Source of the DNA: Brevundimonas vancanneytii
GTDB taxonomy: Bacteria > Pseudomonadota > Alphaproteobacteria > Caulobacterales > Caulobacteraceae
Length of the DNA: 5,071 nucleotides
Direction of reading: 5' to 3'
Assembly: GCA_945874855.1 (NCBI GenBank)
Contig: CAMCIP010000172.1
Location: 1-5,071, forward strand
The notes under the pieces are model-generated. The model saw only the letters and a list, made by a program, of their open reading frames with translations. It had not been told where the DNA came from and did not search any database. Every line of letters begins with the position of its first letter. Within the stretch, counting starts at the first letter, position 1. A program made the position numbers and the translations under genes. Shown piece by piece: positions 1 through 4,415 of the stretch.

Positions 1-74
1 GCGTCTCGCGGGATTGGACATCGTGGCCCATGAGGATACACGAGGCCGCCCGCCCCACCCAACCCCGAGTTTGC
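1..74. other. Left-edge leader before the phosphatase gene; possible tail of an upstream gene
   Basis: No gene can be assigned here. In plus frame 1 the first ten codons are open and end in TGA at 31-33, which would fit the last residues of an upstream plus-strand gene, but ten codons are too few to identify one. The frame of the downstream gene is also open through this stretch, with an ATG at 30. On the minus strand an ATG at 31-29 opens a frame leaving the window, so a divergent gene cannot be excluded. A TTGGAC (14-19) and a GATACA (35-40) lie 15 bases apart and could be a poor sigma-70 promoter. The match is weak and I do not call it. Confidence 0.25.
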
Positions 75-860
75 ATGACCGAGTTCGAAGCGTTCGCCCT
101 GGAACTGGCCGCAGAGGCGGCAAGGGTGACGCTGCCCCTGTTCCGGAACGAGGGCGCGGCCGAGAACAAGGCGGGCGACGGAGCGTTCGATCCGGTCACC
201 GAGGCGGACCGGGGGGCCGAGGCCGCGATCCGGGCCCTGATCGCCCGCCGTTATCCCGACCACGGCGTGATCGGCGAGGAGTATGGCGAGGACCGGCCGG
301 ATGCAGAGCATGTCTGGGTGCTGGATCCGGTCGACGGGACGCGCGCCTTCATCGCCGGCCTGCCGGTCTGGACCACGCTGATCGCCCTGAGGCATCAGGA
401 ACGGCCGACCGTGGGGGTGATCGCCCAGCCCTATCTGGACGAGGTGTTTCTGGGCGGACCGTCGGGCGCACGGCTGGTCTCGCGCGGCGACAGCCGGCCC
501 CTGAAAGTGCGGGTCTGCGAGCGGCTGACCGACGCCGTCATCGCCACCACCGACGCCGATCTGTTCACCGCGCCCGAGCGGGGAGCCTGGACCCAGGTGC
601 GGGCCGCAGCGCGCCTCGCCCGGTTCGGCTGCGATGCCTATGCCTATGCCATGGTCGCGCTGGGGCGGATCGACCTGGTGGCCGAGACCGGACTGAAGCT
701 CTGGGACTGGTCGGCGCTGGTGCCGGTGGTCGAGGCGGCGGGCGGCCAGGTTACGGACTGGACGGGAAGGCCGCCGTCGGGTGACGGCCGGATCATCGCC
801 GTCGGCGATGCCCGGGTGCGGGAGGACGCCCTGGTGGCCTTTCGGCGCGGCGTGCGCTGA
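75..860 (+). CDS. hisN: Inositol-monophosphatase-family phosphatase, probably histidinol-phosphatase (HisN type)
   Basis: This is a 261-residue Mg-dependent phosphatase of the inositol monophosphatase superfamily. HisN-type members remove phosphate from L-histidinol phosphate, the second-last step of histidine synthesis, in the cytoplasm. Family motifs appear in order: DPVTEAD (39-45), the GEE metal site (67-69), WVLDPVDGT (81-89, metal ligands D84 and D87) and WDW (210-212, ligand D211) followed by EAAGG. The segment RFGCDAYAYAMVALGRIDLV (183-202) resembles HisN more than inositol monophosphatase or CysQ, which favours histidinol phosphate. The length is normal for the family. ATG 75 is chosen because the family N-terminal helix starts there. 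An in-frame ATG at 30 would add 15 residues with no family character. No clear Shine-Dalgarno is visible, so initiation may be weak or leaderless. No other his gene is in view, so the substrate rests on motif resemblance; CysQ or a generic inositol phosphatase remain alternatives. Confidence 0.85.
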   Translation: MTEFEAFALELAAEAARVTLPLFRNEGAAENKAGDGAFDPVTEADRGAEAAIRALIARRYPDHGVIGEEYGEDRPDAEHVWVLDPVDGTRAFIAGLPVWTTLIALRHQERPTVGVIAQPYLDEVFLGGPSGARLVSRGDSRPLKVRVCERLTDAVIATTDADLFTAPERGAWTQVRAAARLARFGCDAYAYAMVALGRIDLVAETGLKLWDWSALVPVVEAAGGQVTDWTGRPPSGDGRIIAVGDARVREDALVAFRRGVR

Positions 861-863
861 GGC

Positions 864-1895
864 TCAGGCGACCTCGTCGGCGACGGCGACGGCGACGGCG
901 GGGGCCAGGTCGTTCACGGGCGAAACATAGTCGGCCATGGCGTCGAACTCATGCAGGAAGACGCCCCGCATGTCGTCGGTCTCCATGATCACCTCGTGTT
1001 TGGCTCCGGCGACCTCGACGTAACGACCGCGGCCCAGCCGTTTGGCAGCCCAGCGGGCAGTCTGTTTCCAGACCCGGTCGTCCTCACCCGACTGGACGAT
1101 GGTGCAGGGAATCACGACCGACTTCAACGCCTTGGGCTTCAGGGACCGTTCCCCTGCATCCAGTGCGAAGGCCAGCCAGCCCCAGGTCGGGCCGCCGACC
1201 GCCAGATGGGGGCAGGCAAACAGCTGCTGGCGCCACAGCTCGTAGCGGGTCTCGTCGGACGTCAGGGCGTCCTTTTCGAACGTGTGTTCAAACGGATCGT
1301 CCGCGTCATCCAGGACGAAGTCACCGGCCTTGCCGTGGCGCACGTTCCAGCGGACGGCCAGTTTTACGGACCACATCGACCGCTTTCCGGTCTTGATCCG
1401 CAGCATCGGGCTGGACAGCAGCGCCCCGGCGAAACGGGTCTCGCCGCCCTCGAGCGACAGCAGGTTCAGCGCCCCGCCCATGGAATGGCCGATCATGATC
1501 CAGGGCTTCGGGGCCCGGGCCTCGAAGGCATCGAGCAGACGGGCGTAGTCGTCGAGAAACTCCTCGACGGCGCGCGCATGGCCCTTGAGCCGGTCGGGCA
1601 ACAACCGCGCCGACAGGCCCTGGCCGCGCCAGTCGTGGGCGAGAACGCACCAGCCGCGCGCCAGCAGATTTCCGATCAGCTCGAAGTATTTCTCGATCGG
1701 CTCCGTGCGCCCCGGGCTGACCACCACTGTGCCGCGCGGCTTCGCCCCCACCAGGGCGGACGGCCGCCAGAAGGCCGCGCGCAGGCGCAGGCCGCCGGCC
1801 CCCCGATACCAGGCGCCCTCGCCGCCCGGAGGGGCGGCCGCGCCCGGCACCCCCATCAGCGGGGCGTTGGCGGCATAGTCGGCGGCTCGGTTCAC
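864..1895 (-). CDS. Alpha/beta hydrolase, lysophospholipase / monoacylglycerol lipase-like
   Basis: This is a 343-residue serine hydrolase of the Hydrolase_4 / PldB-like group, whose members usually cleave acyl esters of glycerol or lysophospholipids. The oxyanion-side motif HDWRGQGLS is at 87-95. The nucleophile elbow GHSMG is at 136-140, with Ser138. The likely acid is Asp273 (or 272) in SGEDDRV, and the base is His300 in GAKHEVIMETD, so the triad is complete. Residues about 165-240 form a cap rich in Trp and charged residues. There is no signal peptide, so it is probably cytoplasmic. The start is GTG at 1895: AGGAAG lies 5 bases upstream (1901-1906), while ATG at 1856 has no such site. Its first bases overlap the stop of the upstream lipoprotein gene as GTGA, which suggests translational coupling. 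The C-terminus is a low-complexity Ala-Val run made by a hexamer repeat. The true substrate cannot be read from the sequence. Confidence 0.85.
   Translation of the reverse strand: MNRAADYAANAPLMGVPGAAAPPGGEGAWYRGAGGLRLRAAFWRPSALVGAKPRGTVVVSPGRTEPIEKYFELIGNLLARGWCVLAHDWRGQGLSARLLPDRLKGHARAVEEFLDDYARLLDAFEARAPKPWIMIGHSMGGALNLLSLEGGETRFAGALLSSPMLRIKTGKRSMWSVKLAVRWNVRHGKAGDFVLDDADDPFEHTFEKDALTSDETRYELWRQQLFACPHLAVGGPTWGWLAFALDAGERSLKPKALKSVVIPCTIVQSGEDDRVWKQTARWAAKRLGRGRYVEVAGAKHEVIMETDDMRGVFLHEFDAMADYVSPVNDLAPAVAVAVADEVA
879..900. repeat. Hexamer tandem repeat (GGCGAC) inside the hydrolase C-terminus
   Basis: GGCGAC occurs three times in a row (879-884, 885-890, 891-896), followed by a partial GGCG. 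On the minus strand this encodes alternating Ala and Val near the end of the hydrolase. The unit is two codons, so gain or loss of copies keeps the reading frame and would only change the length of the tail. Confidence 0.75.
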
Positions 1896-2809
1896 TCGGG
1901 CTTCCTGAACTTCAAGGTCATGCGGTCGCTTTCGCCGACGGCGTCATAGTCGGCTCTCTGCTCCGGCGTCATTTCGCAGCCCGCCTCGGGGCCGCGCCGG
2001 GTGGGGGCCAGCACGTCGACGCCGCAGGGATAGTCCTTTTCGTCTGCGGGCTTGGCGTTGATTTCCGAAGATCCCACGAAGACGAATCCGGCCTCGGCCG
2101 CGAGCTGGCGCACGAAGGCCTCCTGGACATAGCCGTTGGCGGCCACCGGATCCTGATCCTGCTCCGGCCCCAGACGGTGCTGCTCAACCCCCAGGACGGC
2201 GCCCGGTCGCATCGCCTGGAAGGCGTCGGCGAAGGCCTTTTCCGCCACCCCCGCCGCCATCCAGGCGTGCAGGGTGCGCATGAACAGGACCAGGTCCACC
2301 GTCCCCGCCTCGGCGATCGGGCCGCTGGTCGGGCCGAAGGCGGACATCTCGATCTCGCCATACAGACGCCGGTCGCGGCTGAAGCGATCGATATAGGCGG
2401 CGTTCAGCTGGGCCTGGGCCGGGTCGGCGCCGGCCCCGGTCTGGAAGCCGACGGCGACATACTTCCCGCCGCCTTCCTTCAGATAGGGCGCCAGGATTTC
2501 GGTGTACCAGCCGCTGCCCGGCCAGAAGTCGGCCACCGTCATCCGGGGCCTCAGGCCGAAGTACCGCAGGGTCTCCATCGGGTGGCGCCAGGCGTCGCGC
2601 GCCTGGTCCTGGGCCCGCCAGGCTCCGGCGACGGCCCATTCCAGACTGCCCCGGGCAGGGCCGCCGGGTGCCTCTGGCTCGGCCTTGTCCTCGCCGCGCC
2701 CGCAGCCGGTCAGAACCAGGGCCGCGCTCCCCAGCAGCAGGCCGCGCCGATGCGGTCCGCGCCCGGCAACGCGGTCTGCGCCTCGCCCGTCCTGCGACCG
2801 ATCGGCCAT
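1892..2809 (-). CDS. Exported lipoprotein with SAM-methyltransferase fold (COG4798-like), full-length copy
   Basis: This is a 305-residue protein resembling the predicted methyltransferases of COG4798, whose substrate is unknown. The N-terminus has a 20-residue polar region, Arg21-Arg22, a hydrophobic stretch and a lipobox LTGC (33-36). It therefore looks like a lipoprotein, perhaps exported by Tat because of RRGLL. The methyltransferase domain begins near residue 80. Motif I is DFWPGSGWYTEILAPYL (94-110), followed by KYVAV (116-120), VDLVLFMRTLHAW (171-183), MRPGAVLGVEQHR (200-212) and a C-terminal part with Cys262 and Cys278. The start is ATG 2809, because TGAGGA (2816-2821) lies six bases before it; the alternative GTG at 2815 directly abuts this site. 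It is a tandem paralogue of the gene upstream, and its stop overlaps the start of the hydrolase downstream. A candidate promoter lies in the 85-base gap before it, so it may be transcribed separately from its paralogue. Actual methyltransferase activity is not proven. Confidence 0.8.
   Translation of the reverse strand: MADRSQDGRGADRVAGRGPHRRGLLLGSAALVLTGCGRGEDKAEPEAPGGPARGSLEWAVAGAWRAQDQARDAWRHPMETLRYFGLRPRMTVADFWPGSGWYTEILAPYLKEGGGKYVAVGFQTGAGADPAQAQLNAAYIDRFSRDRRLYGEIEMSAFGPTSGPIAEAGTVDLVLFMRTLHAWMAAGVAEKAFADAFQAMRPGAVLGVEQHRLGPEQDQDPVAANGYVQEAFVRQLAAEAGFVFVGSSEINAKPADEKDYPCGVDVLAPTRRGPEAGCEMTPEQRADYDAVGESDRMTLKFRKPE
1901..1906 (-). promoter_or_regulatory. Ribosome-binding site for the hydrolase GTG start
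   Basis: AGGAAG on the minus strand lies five bases before GTG 1895, inside the last codons of the lipoprotein gene. It supports the GTG start over ATG 1856, and it supports coupled translation of the two genes. Confidence 0.6.
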
Positions 2810-2815
2810 GGCCAC

Positions 2816-2821
2816 TCCTCA
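2816..2821 (-). promoter_or_regulatory. Ribosome-binding site that decides the lipoprotein start
   Basis: TGAGGA on the minus strand ends directly against GTG 2815 and sits six bases before ATG 2809. A ribosome needs a gap, so ATG 2809 is the better start. The difference is only two residues. Confidence 0.6.
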
Positions 2822-2823
2822 GA

Positions 2824-2846
2824 ACGCCGCTGCCCCCGCGCGGCGT
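2824..2846 (-). promoter_or_regulatory. Perfect 7-bp hairpin in the leader of the lipoprotein gene
   Basis: ACGCCGC at 2824-2830 and GCGGCGT at 2840-2846 are exact inverted copies around a 9-base loop. The stem ends two bases upstream of the TGAGGA ribosome-binding site. There is no T run on either side, so it does not look like a terminator. If the promoter at 2854-2880 is real, the transcript would begin close to this hairpin, which could stabilise the 5' end or modulate ribosome access. Confidence 0.45.
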
Positions 2847-2853
2847 GGACCGG

Positions 2854-2880
2854 ATTAGAGGGCTTCGCCCACGCGGTCAA
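2854..2880 (-). promoter_or_regulatory. Candidate sigma-70-type promoter for the lipoprotein-hydrolase pair
   Basis: On the minus strand TTGACC (2880-2875) and TCTAAT (2859-2854) each match five of six consensus bases. The 15-base spacer is shorter than the usual 17. The expected start, near 2847, would give a leader of about 38 bases before ATG 2809. The site lies in the gap after the stop of the upstream paralogue, so the two paralogues need not share one transcript. Confidence 0.4.
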
Positions 2881-2894
2881 AGCGCCGCTTGGCT

Positions 2895-3638
2895 TCAGCC
2901 GGGCTTGCGGAAACGCAGCGTCATGCGGTCGCTCTCACCCACGGCGTCGAACTCGGCCCGCTGCTCCGGCGTGATGGCGCAGCCCTGCTCGGGCCCGCGT
3001 CGCACCGGCGGCAGGGTCCAGACGCCGCAGGGATGGTCGCGGTCGTCCTTGGCATTGGCGTTCAGCTCGCTGCGGGCCTCCAGCCGGAAGCCGGCCCGCT
3101 CGGCGGCGGCGATCACATAGGCCTCGGACACATAGCCGGTCGGTGCCGAGGCGTCGGGGTCGGCACCTTCCGGCGCGCGGTGCTGCTCCACGGCCAGCAC
3201 GCCGCCCGGCTTCAGCCCGGCGAAGAACGTCGTCATGAAGGCGTCGGTGCGGCCGGCGCGGTGCCAGTTGTGAAAGGCGCGCGCCACCAGGATCATGTCG
3301 GCCGAGCCGTCGGCAATGCCCAGGCCGTCCTGGAGCCGGTTGACGGCCACATAGGTCCCGCCCGTGGCGGCGGCATAGGGCTGGAGGATCTGGGTCCACC
3401 AGCCATTGGCCCCGGGCTGGATCTCGACCACCGTCTGGCCGGGCGCCAGGCCCCAGAAGCTCAGGCTCTCATAGGGGTGGCGGAAGGCGTCGCGGGCCCG
3501 GTCCGCCGCGGGGCGGGTTTCGGCCGAGACGGCGGCGCGCAGGGCGGCGTCCTCCTGACCCTGCGACTGGGCGCAGGCGGGCACCCCCAGCGACAGGGCG
3601 ACGACGGCGACGACAGGGGCGAGGGCGTTCAGGCGCAT
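2895..3638 (-). CDS. Secreted methyltransferase-fold protein, internally shortened paralogue (COG4798-like)
   Basis: This is a 247-residue tandem paralogue of the lipoprotein downstream. The N-terminus is a signal peptide: a short basic start (MRLN), a hydrophobic core at 5-19, and ACA before Gln24 as a signal peptidase I site. Cys22 with VPA before it is a poor lipobox, so lipidation is possible but less likely. Motif I is EIQPGANGWWTQILQPY (72-88), with one residue more than the paralogue and Gln83 where the paralogue has Glu104. After TYVAVN (95-100) the protein jumps almost at once to DMILVARAFHNW (114-125). About 37 residues present in the paralogue are missing, in frame. The last 122 residues align with the paralogue without a gap, including Cys204 and Cys220. 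ATG 3638 is chosen because the signal peptide starts there and GGAG (3646-3649) lies seven bases upstream. The frame is open upstream to 3842, but that part has no family character. SAM binding is doubtful. Confidence 0.8.
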   Translation of the reverse strand: MRLNALAPVVAVVALSLGVPACAQSQGQEDAALRAAVSAETRPAADRARDAFRHPYESLSFWGLAPGQTVVEIQPGANGWWTQILQPYAAATGGTYVAVNRLQDGLGIADGSADMILVARAFHNWHRAGRTDAFMTTFFAGLKPGGVLAVEQHRAPEGADPDASAPTGYVSEAYVIAAAERAGFRLEARSELNANAKDDRDHPCGVWTLPPVRRGPEQGCAITPEQRAEFDAVGESDRMTLRFRKPG

Positions 3639-3724
3639 CGGCGGGCTCCGGGCGATTGTGGAAAGCCTGTCTAGGGCGCCCGCGTCGTCTGCGGTAGGGG
3701 GGCGGGTGCGTCGCGGGGTCGCCT

Positions 3725-3752
3725 CTTGACGTCGGCGCGGGCCTTCCCAAAT
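3725..3752 (+). promoter_or_regulatory. Candidate RpoH (heat-shock sigma factor) promoter for the Hsp20 gene
   Basis: CTTG at 3725-3728, followed by AC, is separated by 17 bases from CCCAAAT at 3746-3752. This fits the spacing of alphaproteobacterial RpoH promoters (CTTG, 17-18 bases, then a C-rich and A/T-rich -10 element), though two or three -10 positions differ. The expected start is near 3758, giving a leader of about 130 bases. The placement upstream of a small heat-shock gene is what would be expected. Confidence 0.5.
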
Positions 3753-3812
3753 CCCTGTGCGAGGGTGCCGTTCGCGGGCCCTCCGGACCTTTCGGTGCCC
3801 ATATTCGGGGCC

Positions 3813-3854
3813 GCGGGGGCCGCATCCCCGCCGTCCGGGCAAATCGCCGGGCGG
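3813..3854 (+). promoter_or_regulatory. Stacked hairpins in the Hsp20 leader
   Basis: GCGGGG (3813-3818) pairs with CCCCGC (3826-3831) around a 7-base loop. Next, CCGC (3828-3831) plus CCGG (3835-3838) can pair with CCGG (3847-3850) plus GCGG (3851-3854) around an 8-base loop. The two compete for 3828-3831, and the second also takes two bases of the hairpin that covers the ribosome-binding site. The leader could therefore adopt alternative folds. Confidence 0.4.
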
Positions 3855-3886
3855 TTCACCCTTGCTGACCTTTCAGGAGGCTGACC
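3853..3886 (+). promoter_or_regulatory. ROSE-like RNA thermometer hairpin covering the Hsp20 ribosome-binding site
   Basis: The box TTGCT (3862-3866) faces AGGA (3875-3878) across an 8-base loop. T3866-A3875 and C3865-G3876 pair, G3864 is bulged, and T3863-G3877 and T3862-A3878 pair. C3861 and C3860 extend the stem onto G3879 and G3880, so the whole AGGAGG is covered. After a small internal loop, GGTT (3853-3856) pairs with GACC (3883-3886) just before ATG 3887. A UYGCU box with a bulged G opposite the Shine-Dalgarno is the hallmark of ROSE elements, which open on heating and lie before small Hsp genes in alphaproteobacteria. I see the pairing; thermometer function is inferred. Confidence 0.6.
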
Positions 3887-4351
3887 ATGCGTACTTTCGA
3901 CCTCACCCCCCTCTATCGTTCCGCCGTCGGCTTCGACCGGCTGGCGACCCTGCTGGAAAGCGCCGCGCGCACCGGCGAACAGGGCTGGCCGCCCTACAAC
4001 ATCCAGTCGACCGGCGAGAACCAGTACCGGATCGAGGTGGCCGTGGCCGGCTTCGGCCCGGACGAACTGACCCTTGAGGTCAGGGAGAACCTGCTGACCG
4101 TCACCGGCCGCAAGACCGCCAACGACGACGATGCGGGCCGCACCTATCTGCATCGCGGACTGGCCGAGCGCGACTTCGAGCGCCGCTTCCAGCTGGCCGA
4201 CTATGTCGTGGTCAGGTCCGCCGATCTGGCCAACGGCTTGCTGACCGTGGATCTGGCCCGCGAACTGCCCGAGGCGCTGAAGCCACGGCGGATCGAGATC
4301 GGCACGGGCAAGACCACCCTGATCGAAGGCAAGGCCGAAAAGGCCGCCTGA
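3887..4351 (+). CDS. Small heat-shock protein, Hsp20 / IbpA-type alpha-crystallin chaperone
   Basis: This is a 154-residue small heat-shock protein. Such proteins form oligomers that hold unfolding clients in the cytoplasm for refolding by DnaK and ClpB, without using ATP. The N-terminus MRTFDLTPLYRSAVGFDRL is typical of alphaproteobacterial class A small Hsps and IbpA. The alpha-crystallin domain runs from about residue 36 (PYNI) to 130, with YRIEVAVAGF (47-56) and the signature NGLLTVDL (116-123). The C-terminal IEI at 136-138 is the I-x-I motif that docks neighbouring subunits. Length is normal. The start is clear: AGGAGG (3875-3880) lies six bases before the ATG. The gene has its own candidate RpoH promoter, a structured leader and a terminator, so it looks monocistronic and heat-controlled. 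Confidence 0.95.
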   Translation: MRTFDLTPLYRSAVGFDRLATLLESAARTGEQGWPPYNIQSTGENQYRIEVAVAGFGPDELTLEVRENLLTVTGRKTANDDDAGRTYLHRGLAERDFERRFQLADYVVVRSADLANGLLTVDLARELPEALKPRRIEIGTGKTTLIEGKAEKAA

Positions 4352-4376
4352 TGTCGGCGATCTGACCTGTTTCCCT

Positions 4377-4405
4377 GGGGGCGGCGGCGACGCCGTCCCC
4401 GTTTT
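4377..4405 (+). terminator. Intrinsic terminator of the Hsp20 gene
   Basis: A 10-bp GC-rich stem (4377-4386 with 4391-4400, one G-T pair) is closed by a GCGA tetraloop of GNRA type and followed by G and four T. It starts 25 bases after the Hsp20 stop. The minus-strand side lacks a T run, so it probably works mainly for the plus strand, although the convergent gene on the right ends only 11 bases away. Confidence 0.85.
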
Positions 4406-4415
4406 CGTGCGCGCG

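Noticed and set aside
30..74. ATG at 30 as the phosphatase start
   Set aside because: The additional 15 residues have no family resemblance, and the family N-terminal helix starts right after ATG 75.
14..784. Plus-strand open frame of 256 codons overlapping the phosphatase in another frame
   Set aside because: The translation is Arg- and Gly-rich without motifs, while the other frame has all the metal-binding motifs of the phosphatase family.
951..1949. Long plus-strand open frame of 332 codons opposite the hydrolase gene
   Set aside because: It lies antisense to a gene with a complete catalytic triad. Its translation has no recognisable domain and is rich in Gly, Pro, Arg and Gln, as expected of an antisense frame in high-GC DNA.
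2824..2846. The 7-bp hairpin as a terminator of the upstream paralogue
   Set aside because: No T run follows on the minus strand; it is followed instead by the next gene's ribosome-binding site.
1917..2933. 14-base direct repeat (1917-1930 and 2920-2933) as an attachment site or recombination scar
   Set aside because: Both copies encode the same conserved C-terminal residues of the two paralogues, so shared ancestry and coding constraint explain the identity.
2177..2974. Plus-strand open frame of 265 codons across the two methyltransferase-fold genes
   Set aside because: It runs antisense through two clear paralogues and the gap between them. No domain is visible.
3639..3842. 68-residue N-terminal extension of the short methyltransferase-fold protein
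   Set aside because: The extension is Arg- and Pro-rich, would bury the signal peptide, and would run through the candidate Hsp20 promoter and leader. ATG 3638 has a ribosome-binding site and begins a signal peptide.
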